Part shown: positions 1-8,059 of the stretch, in pieces | How positions within the stretch are numbered: the first letter of the stretch is position 1 | Layout of the letters: every line of letters starts with the position of its first letter | From: an uncultured Bacteroidota bacterium | Lineage (GTDB): Bacteria; Bacteroidota; Bacteroidia; Chitinophagales; Chitinophagaceae | DNA length: 40,172 nt | Direction: 5' to 3' | Assembly (NCBI GenBank): GCA_903929195.1 | Contig: CAIYTT010000102.1 | Location: 1-40,172 of the forward strand | Position numbers and translations under genes: made by a program | The notes under the pieces: generated by a model | What the model was told of the DNA's origin: nothing | The model's database searches: none | Seen by the model: the letters and a program-made list of their open reading frames with translations, nothing else

Positions 1-30
1 AAAGTGGTACAACGCTTAGTGAAAGAATAA
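1..30 (+). CDS. C-terminal tail of a gene cut by the window start (frame uncertain)
   Basis: A reading frame open from base 1 ends at TAA 28-30 after nine codons (KVVQRLVKE). A second frame stays open to TGA at 40-42, so the frame is not certain. A plus-strand terminator starts about 25 bases further on, which supports a plus-strand gene ending here. Too short to identify. Confidence 0.3.
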   Translation, partial: KVVQRLVKE

Positions 31-54
31 TAGAAAGTGAATGAATATAAATAA

Positions 55-87
55 GAAGCCTTGCAATTTGCAGGGCTTTTTGTTTTT
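55..87 (+). terminator. Rho-independent terminator of the gene entering from the left
   Basis: The arms 56-66 and 68-78 are complementary with one G-U pair, the loop lies around 65-69, and a T-rich tract follows at 77-87. The 5' arm (AGAAGCCTTGCAATT) is almost identical to that of the terminator at 9552-9588. Confidence 0.75.
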
Positions 88-275
88 GTGTACTTGGCAT
101 CTAACTTATGTGAACAGATTTCGCTGTTACTCACTGAAAAAGGGGATATGTTGCGAAATGACAGCAAACATCCAAATTGCCATAGATTTGTAAGTGAGTT
201 TAAGGTGGAGGTAGTAAAAACAACCCGTTTTTTACTAAAAATTTAAATGGGCAGTTTTATTATTATAAAATTCAT

Positions 276-283
276 TAATTTTG
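276..283 (+). promoter_or_regulatory. -7 box, Bacteroidota type
   Basis: TAATTTTG fits TAnnTTTG and lies 21 bases before the ATG at 304. A TTTT at 255-258 is a weak -33 candidate. This placement argues against a longer open frame starting at 247. Confidence 0.4.
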
Positions 284-303
284 GTAATATAAAAATTCAA
301 AGT

Positions 304-1062
304 ATGAAACGGTTGTTCTTAATTTTGATTGTTCTTTTATGTATTTCAGAAGTAAAAGGCCAATATTCTTATGGTATTGAAACAGGATTAGGCAATTTTT
401 TTGCATTTCCTTTTTTACGAAATTACGATGATTATCATCAATACGGTTATCAAGTTAAATTAGACCCAGCATTTGATTTAGGTCTTTCAATACAAAAAAA
501 GATTAGCAAAAAGATTTCTTTGGGAGTTAATCTCTATGAACAACAATATGTAATTCATTATCATTATTTCTTTGATGATTGGGGTTCAAATTATTACTAT
601 ATATCTAATTTTACTATTGATTATAAGAGTACTTTGCTATTTATATCACCCTATTTAGAAATACAACCAAATAAAAATAAAAATTTACACGTATATCTTA
701 GCTTAGGTTACGGTATGTTGCTTAGTGGGAATCAAACGAGCGTTGATAATGTGGCTGGAGACGGAGGGGGTGGCTGGAGTACAAGCACCTTTTACAAAGA
801 TATTAAAAATGATATGTATAAATATAATATAGTGCAAATTTCTCTGGGCTTCAAACAAGATATTTTTAAATATAAACAATGGCAAATCTATTTAAAAGAA
901 GAACTTAGAGTTATACCCTCTCCTGAAATATTGTCCTCAGAATTAAACATGCTATGTAATTGGCAAGTAAAATCTCACCCATTTGAAAATATACCTTATT
1001 ATTTTACACTTCAATTAGGCATAAAGCATAATCAAAAAACAAAAATAGCGTCTGCACTCTAA
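304..1062 (+). CDS. Secreted, probably outer-membrane beta-barrel-like protein
   Basis: 252 residues. It starts with a clear signal peptide (MKRLFLILIVLLCISEVKG, cleavage probably before QYSYG). The rest alternates aromatic/hydrophobic and polar residues in short strands (YEQQYVIHYHY, LHVYLSLGYGM), as expected of a small barrel. It is clearly paralogous to the gene at 23805-24542: both have GIETGxG just after the signal peptide, then an (L/I)QKKI(S/T)K segment and a YxQQY motif in the same order. The ATG at 304 is preferred over the frame opening at 247 because the signal peptide begins there and a -7 box lies at 276-283. No named function is recognised; a porin-family or OmpW/OprF-like fold is a guess. 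Confidence 0.75.
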   Translation: MKRLFLILIVLLCISEVKGQYSYGIETGLGNFFAFPFLRNYDDYHQYGYQVKLDPAFDLGLSIQKKISKKISLGVNLYEQQYVIHYHYFFDDWGSNYYYISNFTIDYKSTLLFISPYLEIQPNKNKNLHVYLSLGYGMLLSGNQTSVDNVAGDGGGGWSTSTFYKDIKNDMYKYNIVQISLGFKQDIFKYKQWQIYLKEELRVIPSPEILSSELNMLCNWQVKSHPFENIPYYFTLQLGIKHNQKTKIASAL

Positions 1063-1207
1063 TTTAGTTACCGACCTGTAAATTACCATTACAGTGGTAA
1101 GAAACAATATTAGGCAACATTCTAAAAATTTGCTAAATCGTGTTATACATATTAGAAAATAGAAATGATATATCATTTTTATGCTGTTTCAATTTGTTTG
1201 TTTGATT

Positions 1208-1283
1208 TCCTAAAAATAAAGAGCCGCCGGAAGAATCCGGCAGCTCTTGTTAACCAAAAACCGTTATTTTTAGTTCACAACCG
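1208..1283 (-). ncRNA. Candidate small RNA (~75 nt) ending in a terminator hairpin
   Basis: On the minus strand, TACATTTG (1294-1287) is a perfect -7 box. About 35 bases after its predicted start comes a strong hairpin (arms 1247-1237 and 1230-1220, one G-U pair on this strand), followed by a T-rich run (CTTTATTTTTAGG). No open frame of use fits between promoter and hairpin. No -33 box at the right spacing is seen, so this remains a candidate. The hairpin might instead be a weak plus-strand terminator for the gene ending at 1062, but it lacks a T-run on that strand. Confidence 0.35.
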
Positions 1284-1286
1284 ACA

Positions 1287-1294
1287 CAAATGTA
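1287..1294 (-). promoter_or_regulatory. -7 box of the candidate small RNA
   Basis: TACATTTG on the minus strand matches TAnnTTTG exactly. No clear TTTG is seen upstream at the -33 position. Confidence 0.35.
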
Positions 1295-1315
1295 TGCAAA
1301 ATAAAATAAATATCA

Positions 1316-1323
1316 TAATTTTG
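1316..1323 (+). promoter_or_regulatory. -7 box, possible pepF-like gene promoter
   Basis: TAATTTTG matches TAnnTTTG. It would give a leader of about 125 bases before the ATG at 1454. Confidence 0.3.
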
Positions 1324-1453
1324 TTTTGCTTATGGAAATGGAGTTAATACCTAAAGAATTAAAAATTATTATTTTTATTATTTATGGTATTTTTATCTTA
1401 AACTGCATTTCAGATTCATTTTGGTAGTAATTTGCATTATAAACGAAATACGA

Positions 1454-3184
1454 ATGACAAAAGCTTTTATTCCGCTACATCAAAATCCAAGACATTTTTT
1501 ACCTGTAGATTTTAAAATTACAGATTGGGACGCAATCCAACCTTATTTTGATGAACTTTTAAAAAGAACTATTTCCACAAAAAAAGAACTGGAATTATGG
1601 TTGCAAGATATAAGCGAACTGGAAGCTGTAATAAGCGAGGATGCGTGCTGGCGCCAAATAAAGATGACTTGCGATACTACTAACAATACGTATCAGGAAG
1701 CGTTTACTTATTTCTGCATGGAAATAGAACCCAAAATGAAACCCTATGGTTTTGAATTAAATAAAAAATTACTTGAATGCCCATTTACAAAAGAATTAGA
1801 TACAAAACTCTATTTTCCATATTTACGCAGTGTGGACAATGCAGCAAAATTATATCGTGAAGAAAATGTGGGTTTGCAAGCAGAAGCTAACCTATTAGCA
1901 CAACAATATGGTGTTATTAATGGGGCAATGGGCATAGAATTAGACGGCAAGGAATATACTTTACAACAAGCAGTAAAATTTTTGCATAGTGCCGACCGCT
2001 TACTTAGAGAAACCGTTTTTAATAAAATTGCAGCTCGCAGGCTTACCGATAAAGATAAACTAAACGAATTATTTAATAAACTACTGGTTATAAGGCATAA
2101 AATAGCTGTTAATGCAGGTTTTGATAATTATAGGGATTATAAATTTCGCGAATTAGGTCGTTTTGATTATTCCGTATCGGAATGCTTCGAGTTTCACGAT
2201 GCGGTTAAAGAACATATACTGCCGCTACAAGCAAAATTGATTAATGCTAGAAAAAAACGTTTGGGCTTAGATACAATGCGACCATGGGATAGTGATGCCG
2301 AACCCGTTGGCATAGAACCACTACATCCTTTTGAAACAGGCGAAGAATTAAGTACTAAATCGGTTGAAGTTTTTGCTGCACTTAGCCCGTATTTTAGTGG
2401 TTGCCTGCAAACCATGCAACAAATGCAGCGTCTTGATTTAGAGAGCCGTAAGGGCAAAGCCCCGGGCGGATACAACTGTCCGTTGGCAGAAACCGGAGTA
2501 CCCTTTATATTTATGAATGCTGCCGGTACAGTGGGCGATGTTATTACCATGATGCACGAAGGCGGACATGCAGTACATTCGTTTTTGTCGCACCCCTTAC
2601 ATTTATCTGCATTTAAAGAATACCCTATGGAAATAGCCGAGCTTGCCAGTATGAGCATGGAATTGTTTTCTATGGAGCATTGGAATATCTTTTTTACAGA
2701 CGAAAAAGAGCTACAAAGAGCACAATTAGAAGAAATGGAACGTGTAATTTCTGTACTGCCTTGGATAGCAACTATAGACAAATACCAACATTGGTTATAT
2801 ACAAATCCCGGACATACAATTGCAGATAGAGAACAAGCTTGGCTAACAATACTTACAGAATTTTCTTGCGGAATAACCGACTGGAGTGGCTTTGAAGAAT
2901 ACCGTACCAATTTCTGGCAAAAACAGTTGCACTTGTTTGAAGTTCCATTCTATTATATAGAATACGGAATAGCTCAATTGGGTGCTATTGCCATGTGGCG
3001 ACAATATCGTACCAATAAACAACAAGCATTAGATAATTATATGGCTGCCCTTAGCCTTGGATATACCAAAACGCTAAAAGAACTGTATGCCACAGCAGGT
3101 ATTAAATTCGACTTTTCACCGGCTTATGTAAAAGAGTTGGGGCAGTTTGTAAACGAACGCTTGGGTGAAATGGGAGTGCAATAA
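1454..3184 (+). CDS. M3 family oligoendopeptidase (PepF-like)
   Basis: 576 residues, normal length for the oligoendopeptidase F branch of the M3 zinc metallopeptidases, which cleave short peptides in the cytosol. The zinc site is visible: HEGGH with His368, Glu369 and His372, followed by the conserved EYPMEIAELASMSMEL stretch that supplies the third ligand (Glu). There is no signal peptide, so it should be cytoplasmic. The ATG at 1454 is chosen because the open frame upstream begins only with TTG at 1421 and its first 11 residues are not family-like. A terminator follows at 3210-3240, so it is probably a single-gene unit. Confidence 0.93.
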   Translation: MTKAFIPLHQNPRHFLPVDFKITDWDAIQPYFDELLKRTISTKKELELWLQDISELEAVISEDACWRQIKMTCDTTNNTYQEAFTYFCMEIEPKMKPYGFELNKKLLECPFTKELDTKLYFPYLRSVDNAAKLYREENVGLQAEANLLAQQYGVINGAMGIELDGKEYTLQQAVKFLHSADRLLRETVFNKIAARRLTDKDKLNELFNKLLVIRHKIAVNAGFDNYRDYKFRELGRFDYSVSECFEFHDAVKEHILPLQAKLINARKKRLGLDTMRPWDSDAEPVGIEPLHPFETGEELSTKSVEVFAALSPYFSGCLQTMQQMQRLDLESRKGKAPGGYNCPLAETGVPFIFMNAAGTVGDVITMMHEGGHAVHSFLSHPLHLSAFKEYPMEIAELASMSMELFSMEHWNIFFTDEKELQRAQLEEMERVISVLPWIATIDKYQHWLYTNPGHTIADREQAWLTILTEFSCGITDWSGFEEYRTNFWQKQLHLFEVPFYYIEYGIAQLGAIAMWRQYRTNKQQALDNYMAALSLGYTKTLKELYATAGIKFDFSPAYVKELGQFVNERLGEMGVQ

Positions 3185-3209
3185 TGAAATTTTATTATAT
3201 TTATATTTA

Positions 3210-3240
3210 AAAAAAGAAACAAAACAATAGTTTCTTTTTT
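3210..3240 (+). terminator. Terminator of the M3 peptidase gene
   Basis: Perfect 11-bp stem: 3210-3220 pairs with 3230-3240, with a 9-base loop. The 3' arm ends in TTTTTT. The stem is A/T-rich (arm GTTTCTTTTTT) and is followed by AGC. Confidence 0.65.
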
Positions 3241-3262
3241 AGCTTTCATAAAACAGTATAAT

Positions 3263-3865
3263 ATGCAATTTTCCGATATAGATATAAACTTAACCTACAC
3301 CTACGCTGATTATCTTAAATGGCAATTTGAAGAACGCATAGAATTGATAAAGGGGAAAATCTATAAAATGAGTGCTCCAAATCGGATGCATCAGAAATTA
3401 TCCGGTTTTCTATATGTAAATTTGTATAACTATTTAAACACAAAAAATTGTGAGGTTTATTCTGCACCTTTTGATGTACGCTTACCTCGCAAATCTAAAG
3501 ACGATAAAGATATTATAACAGTCGTACAGCCCGATATTTGTGTAATATGCAATACACAAATTCTTGATTTTAAGGGTTGCTTAGGCGCCCCTGATATTGT
3601 TATAGAAATATTATCGCCAAGTAACAATGTATTGGAATTAAAAAACAAATATGAAATTTACGAAGAAGTAGGTGTAAAAGAATATTGGGTGGTTTCACCG
3701 GACATTAAAACTTTTTTAGCCTATACATTGTACAATAATAAATATAAATCTTCACGTTTAATGGTTTCCGGAGATATTTTTACATCATCTGTTTTGCCCG
3801 ATTTTTCAATTAATATGACTGATATGTTCAACAAATTAGATGAATATAAATTGCCAACTAAATGA
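3263..3865 (+). CDS. Uma2 family (DUF820) putative restriction-like endonuclease
   Basis: 200 residues, standard for Uma2 proteins, which have the PD-(D/E)XK nuclease fold; their biological role is largely unproven. Visible marks are the N-terminal YLKW...ERIELIKGKIYKMS segment, the VQPDICVI strand with the core Asp, the IEILSPSN strand with Glu, and the downstream K.KYEIYEEVGVKEYWVV helix-strand. Many genomes carry several Uma2 copies. It stands alone between two terminated genes. Function in the cell is unknown. Confidence 0.85.
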   Translation: MQFSDIDINLTYTYADYLKWQFEERIELIKGKIYKMSAPNRMHQKLSGFLYVNLYNYLNTKNCEVYSAPFDVRLPRKSKDDKDIITVVQPDICVICNTQILDFKGCLGAPDIVIEILSPSNNVLELKNKYEIYEEVGVKEYWVVSPDIKTFLAYTLYNNKYKSSRLMVSGDIFTSSVLPDFSINMTDMFNKLDEYKLPTK

Positions 3866-3994
3866 ACTACCATAAATTGAATTTACAATTGCACCTTAAA
3901 TTGGTAAAAAAAGCATAAAAAATTTAAATACATGTATCTTCACTAATACAAAATCGAAAAAATTCTTTGTTCTCTTTATCTAAAACTTTAGTTT

Positions 3995-4002
3995 TAACTT
4001 TG
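3995..4002 (+). promoter_or_regulatory. -7 box of the DUF5683 gene
   Basis: TAACTTTG fits TAnnTTTG exactly, 28 bases before the TTG start at 4031. No well-spaced -33 box; the best candidates are TTTG 3966-3969 or TTTA 3975-3978. Confidence 0.5.
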
Positions 4003-4030
4003 TAATCTAAAAATAATAAATAAATAAAAT

Positions 4031-4588
4031 TTGAAGACATTTTTTGTTTGGCTTTTTTGTTTTATGTGTTTGGGGCTGGTATTTTGTAATGCACAAGAAA
4101 CAATTGACTCAACAAGTGATAACGATAGTTCGAAAATAGTAAAATTGCAACCTTATCAGCCTATACCGAAAAAATCGGGTTTATATTCTGCCATATTACC
4201 CGGCTTAGGACAAATATATAATCATCAAGTTTGGAAGGTTCCTGTTATTTATCTTGGCTTGGGTATAGCTGCATATTATATAAATGATAACTTAACTAAC
4301 TATCAAACATATCGCCATGCGTATATCAGCCGCATAGCAAACCCTAATTATAAAGACAACTTTACTAATATATATTCTTCAAGCCAGTTGCAACAATTAC
4401 AAAGCGACTATAATAAATATTTAGATTTATCAGTTTTATATACTGTAATAGGTTACGGCTTGCAGGTTATGGACGCTATTACATCTGCCCACCTTAAAAA
4501 TTTTGATATTTCAAGGGATATTTCGTTGCATGTAAGCCCGGTAGTAAATACAAAAGGGGCAGGATTAGGATTGGTATTGAAATTTTAG
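4031..4588 (+). CDS. DUF5683 domain protein, secreted or membrane-bound
   Basis: 185 residues. It has an N-terminal signal peptide (MKTFFVWLFCFMCLGLVFCNAQ) and the typical DUF5683 core PKKSGLYSAILPGLGQIYNHQ, then a hydrophobic VPVIYLGLGIAAYYI segment. The family is common in Bacteroidota envelopes; its function is not established. The start must be TTG at 4031: the preceding in-frame codon is TAA, and the TTG begins a perfect signal peptide. The terminator begins inside the last codons of the gene, so the stop codon sits in the hairpin loop. Confidence 0.85.
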   Translation: MKTFFVWLFCFMCLGLVFCNAQETIDSTSDNDSSKIVKLQPYQPIPKKSGLYSAILPGLGQIYNHQVWKVPVIYLGLGIAAYYINDNLTNYQTYRHAYISRIANPNYKDNFTNIYSSSQLQQLQSDYNKYLDLSVLYTVIGYGLQVMDAITSAHLKNFDISRDISLHVSPVVNTKGAGLGLVLKF

Positions 4589-4612
4589 ACAATACCAATC
4601 CTATATTTTTCT
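4567..4612 (+). terminator. Terminator overlapping the end of the DUF5683 gene
   Basis: Perfect 13-bp stem (4567-4579 with 4590-4602), 10-base loop, then ATATTTTTCTT. The left arm is coding sequence and the TAG stop (4586-4588) lies in the loop. Read on the minus strand the stem could also stop transcription coming from the small gene at 4647-4835. Confidence 0.8.
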
Positions 4613-4646
4613 TGTAAAATATACACTTAATTATTTTTTGAATAAT

Positions 4647-4835
4647 TTACAAATTACTACTTAATTCATCTGTATTGTTTTCGCCATATATAAATATGGT
4701 AACAAGCCCTATTATAGTTAGAATGCCGGATACAATTGTTACATCTTTAATAAAATGATGTAGAAAATGAATTGCCATAAAAATAATACCTGCAACAAAA
4801 AGTGCGAAAAATGCAGTACGGGATGAATTGCTCAT
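4647..4835 (-). CDS. Small membrane protein, two transmembrane helices
   Basis: 62 residues, with two hydrophobic stretches (about residues 8-28 and 32-50) and polar ends (MSNSSRT and ENNTDELSSNL). The composition and hairpin layout look like a real small membrane protein rather than a random frame. It converges on the DUF5683 gene, and the terminator between them could serve both. No family recognised and no function proposed. Confidence 0.5.
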   Translation of the reverse strand: MSNSSRTAFFALFVAGIIFMAIHFLHHFIKDVTIVSGILTIIGLVTIFIYGENNTDELSSNL

Positions 4836-5102
4836 AAGTTCTAAATGTTTTTGTTTAAATGTTAGATAATAGACTTTAAACGCAAGTATTGTACCTATTT
4901 ATACATAAACATTGTTAAAGCCCTAAAACCTTATACCTTTTAACAGAATCTAATTACAAAAGTTAATATTTATAGAAAAATACAAGAATTAGATGTGATA
5001 AGCTAAAAGTAAAAAATTAGGGAAATGTCAGTGTTATTTTCTAAACTGCCATTCTTACAAACATGATATATAATATTTTATAAAAATATTTAAAATATTT
5101 TT

Positions 5103-6020
5103 TTATTTCAACTGTTTTATTGCATCTTCCAGTTTCTTCATTTCTTCTTCAGGATTAATATCTTGTTTTATAAAAGTTTTACCTGTAACTACTTCATAAA
5201 GCTCAATGTACCTTTCTGAAATTTGCCCAACAATTTCATCTGTCATAGTAGGTATTTGTTCACCTGGTCTTCCTTGAAAATCGTTTTCAATTAACCACTC
5301 TCTTAGAAATTCTTTTGACAATTGTTTTTGTGGTAAGCCTTCTTTCTTACGCTCTTCGTATTCATCTAAATAAAAATACCTTGAAGAATCCGGAGTATGT
5401 ATTTCATCAATTAGATAAATTGTATCACCAATTTTGCCAAATTCATATTTTGTATCTACAAGTATTAAACCCCTGTCTTTGGCAACTTTTTTACCATGTT
5501 CAAAAAGTGCAAGAGCATATTTTTCTAATTGTAAATAATCATCTTTATTTACTAAGCCCGAACTTATAATTTCTTCTTTAGATATATCTTCATCGTGCCC
5601 TATTTGCGCTTTTGTTGTTGGCGTAATAATTGGTTTAGCAAAAAAATCATTTTCTTTCATACCATCTGGCATATCTATGCCACATAATTTACGCTTACCA
5701 CTTTTATATGTACGCCATGCATGACCGGTTAAATTGCCACGCACCACCATTTCTATCGGAAATGTAGCACATTTATACCCAATACTTGCATTTGTAAGCG
5801 GCATAGAAATTAACCAATTAGGCACTATGTCTCTTGTTGCTTCCAGAAACTGGCCAGCTATCTGGTTTAATACCTGTCCTTTATAAGGTATCGTGCGTGG
5901 CAACACTACATCGAAAGCCGATACTCTATCGCTAACAATCATCACTAAATATTTTTCGGCAATGGTATAAACATCGCGTACCTTTCCTTGGTAAAAATTT
6001 GTTTGACCCGGTAACTGCAT
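5103..6020 (-). CDS. purC: Phosphoribosylaminoimidazole-succinocarboxamide synthase (SAICAR synthase)
   Basis: 305 residues. It catalyses the ATP-dependent ligation of aspartate to CAIR in purine synthesis. Family marks in order: GKVRDVY near residue 13, [15 protein letters not shown], the [18 protein letters not shown] segment, [24 protein letters not shown], and a C-terminal [16 protein letters not shown] segment. The length fits the longer SAICAR synthase group (about 300 residues) rather than the ~240-residue E. coli form. It stands apart from other purine genes here. A good promoter with both boxes lies about 45 bases upstream. Confidence 0.96.
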   Translation of the reverse strand: MQLPGQTNFYQGKVRDVYTIAEKYLVMIVSDRVSAFDVVLPRTIPYKGQVLNQIAGQFLEATRDIVPNWLISMPLTNASIGYKCATFPIEMVVRGNLTGHAWRTYKSGKRKLCGIDMPDGMKENDFFAKPIITPTTKAQIGHDEDISKEEIISSGLVNKDDYLQLEKYALALFEHGKKVAKDRGLILVDTKYEFGKIGDTIYLIDEIHTPDSSRYFYLDEYEERKKEGLPQKQLSKEFLREWLIENDFQGRPGEQIPTMTDEIVGQISERYIELYEVVTGKTFIKQDINPEEEMKKLEDAIKQLK

Positions 6021-6688
6021 ATTTTTCTTTTTTTGGTATAAAAAATACTATTTATTTTTTGGGAGTGCAAAGATACATCATAGGTTAAAGATTGTTCAAA
6101 AAAAATAGAATGTTGCTATTTATTTTAGTTCTATGCAATGAAATTCCTCTTGCCTCTATTTTCTTGTTAAATATATATTCATTGTTTATTGGGCAATCAA
6201 TGTAATATAACAATATGGTCATCTGTTGTATTTCATGTTTCCTCAACACAAGGTCTTACAAAACCCGCACCCAATATTTCAGATAATAGAGTTAAGACCA
6301 TTACAACAAACTGGCGGCACGCATAAATTATTCTTCGAGCAAGCCGGCAATTGCAACCCAACTATCTCGTCGCACCAGCATCATAGCACCTATTCCACAC
6401 ACAAACCACTTATATGATAAATCTTTTCCCAATTTGTCATATCTTTCACAAAACTCACAAAATGTTCAGCTCACTCACAAACTTATTCATTGCACAGCAC
6501 GGCACAATTGCAATTTATATATATATATTACATAATAAACTAAATATCTATGGTAATCTTATATTAAACAATATGGAAGCGACGAAGCATAAATTAATAG
6601 AATACCAAATTGAAATATGAATGAAAAGCGATAATAAACATAATTGAAAGATTCGGTGATAATAATATACTTTTATTAAAAACTGCTT
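6021..6688. other. Long intergenic region; possible gene remnant at 6230-6480
   Basis: No intact gene. It holds the purC promoter at the left. The patch 6230-6480 has higher GC than its surroundings. On the minus strand it shows protein-like pieces broken by stops and frame changes, for example WFVCGIGAMMLVRRDSWVAI (about 6406-6340) and LTLLSEILGAGFVRP. This could be a decayed gene or an untranslated repeat. The two short plus-strand frames here (6226-6417 and 6414-6620) are not protein-like. Confidence 0.4.
6068..6100 (-). promoter_or_regulatory. purC promoter with -33 and -7 boxes
   Basis: Minus strand: TTTG (6100-6097), 21 bases, then TATCTTTG (6075-6068). Both boxes match the Bacteroidota consensus; the leader would be about 44 bases. 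Confidence 0.65.
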
Positions 6689-7834
6689 ATGAAGAAAATT
6701 ACAGGTTTGGATACACTTAGGGCATTTGCAGTTATTTTTGTTATAATAGAACATTTCGGCGTATGGTTTGATGACACTTCGCCCTCGGGTATATTTATAA
6801 AAAACGTATTAATACCTGACGGTGGTTTTGGCGTACATCTATTTTTTGTATTAAGCGGCTTTTTAATTACTAGTATATTATTTAATGCAAAAAACAGTAA
6901 ATATAATACACATCGTTTTTATATAATTAAAAATTTCTACATAAGAAGAGCATTGCGTATTTTTCCAATCTATTATCTATTAATAATATTGTTATTGATA
7001 GATAATTATCCCGACTTTAAAAATAACATTTGGTTTTATCTTACTTATACAACAAATTTTCTTTGCTGGCATAGTAACGTATGGAATTCCTTTTCGCATA
7101 CTTGGACACTTGCAGTGGAGGAACAATTTTATTTAATATGGCCATGGTTGATACTGTATATTAAGAATAAATATTTTAAATATGTTGTTTTTACAGCTAT
7201 TTTAATTGGTATTATAAGTACGTATTTTGCTATAGAAGTACAAGCTCGTATTGGTACTATTATGGTTTACAATTGTATTGATGCATTTGCCATAGGAGCT
7301 TTTTATTCTTGGGCAAAATTAGAAAAGAACCGAAACGATAAATTTATAAAAACAATTAAACAACTTGCTTTTATTGCACTAACTTTTTATTTTTATAGTA
7401 AATTAACAAATAATCATATTATAAATTATCCTGCAATACCTCATTTCTCTTTTTTAATAAAAACAATAAATAGTATCATTTCTGTATGGTTAATAATGCT
7501 TGTGGTTAATAATAGGTCTAAATGGGTGGATAGATTTCTACTTAAAAATAGGTTTTTAAATTATATTGGTAAAATAAGTTATGGTATATATTTATATCAT
7601 TATGTTTATATAAATGGGTATTGTAATCCAATAAATAAATTCATATACCAAATCACACTTCCTTATCCAACAATAAACCATGTTGTACACGACCATCATT
7701 TTGATTATTGGTTAGAGGTTGCAATTATGATTTCTATTGCAGCACTTTCATATAAATTTATTGAAAAACCAATATTAGCCTTTAAAAATAAATATAATTA
7801 TTTGAATGAAACAAATACAATTAATATAGAATAA
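6689..7834 (+). CDS. Acyltransferase 3 family membrane protein (OafA/YrhL-like)
   Basis: 381 residues with about ten hydrophobic segments. The N-terminus GLDTLRAFAVIFVIIEHFG carries the family's R and H residues, followed by GVHLFFVLSGFLIT and HTWTLAVEEQFYLIWP. The family moves acyl groups, often acetyl, onto sugars of surface polysaccharides or other envelope molecules, acting in the inner membrane. The substrate cannot be told from the sequence and there are no polysaccharide genes next to it. A near-consensus box (TACTTTTA, 6668-6675) lies just before the ATG. Confidence 0.92.
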   Translation: MKKITGLDTLRAFAVIFVIIEHFGVWFDDTSPSGIFIKNVLIPDGGFGVHLFFVLSGFLITSILFNAKNSKYNTHRFYIIKNFYIRRALRIFPIYYLLIILLLIDNYPDFKNNIWFYLTYTTNFLCWHSNVWNSFSHTWTLAVEEQFYLIWPWLILYIKNKYFKYVVFTAILIGIISTYFAIEVQARIGTIMVYNCIDAFAIGAFYSWAKLEKNRNDKFIKTIKQLAFIALTFYFYSKLTNNHIINYPAIPHFSFLIKTINSIISVWLIMLVVNNRSKWVDRFLLKNRFLNYIGKISYGIYLYHYVYINGYCNPINKFIYQITLPYPTINHVVHDHHFDYWLEVAIMISIAALSYKFIEKPILAFKNKYNYLNETNTINIE

Positions 7835-8007
7835 ATAAATCACGAAATTGCATTAACACTATACATTATTTAATATTACCTTTAATAAAATCCGAAAGTG
7901 ATTACTTATTATCGTTACAAATAATATTTTACAAAAATAGCTTATGTAATTTTTGTTAAATATTTGTTTAAGATATGATTTTATATTATAAAATTAAAAA
8001 TCGGCAT

Positions 8008-8015
8008 TAAATTTG
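8008..8015 (+). promoter_or_regulatory. -7 box of the Ig-like lipoprotein gene
   Basis: TAAATTTG fits TAnnTTTG, 44 bases before the ATG at 8060. A 7-codon open frame (ATG 8028 to TAA 8051, MKIKTIK) lies in the leader. Confidence 0.45.
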
Positions 8016-8059
8016 TAAAGAATAAAAATGAAAATTAAAACAATAAAATAAGATTAAAA

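Larger units (their letters stand above)
1063..1453. other. Intergenic region with a hairpin and facing promoter boxes
   Basis: No convincing gene. It contains the hairpin at 1220-1247, a minus-strand TACATTTG box at 1287-1294 and a plus-strand TAATTTTG box at 1316-1323. A short plus-strand open frame at 1165-1347 runs through the hairpin and is not protein-like. Confidence 0.6.

Noticed and set aside
1165-1347. Plus-strand open frame of 60 codons
   Set aside because: Runs through the strong hairpin at 1220-1247 and has no protein-like features.
2194-2910. Long open frame of 238 codons on the minus strand
   Set aside because: Fully antisense to the M3 peptidase gene, whose zinc site and family motifs are clear; Cys/Ser-rich composition is typical of a shadow frame.
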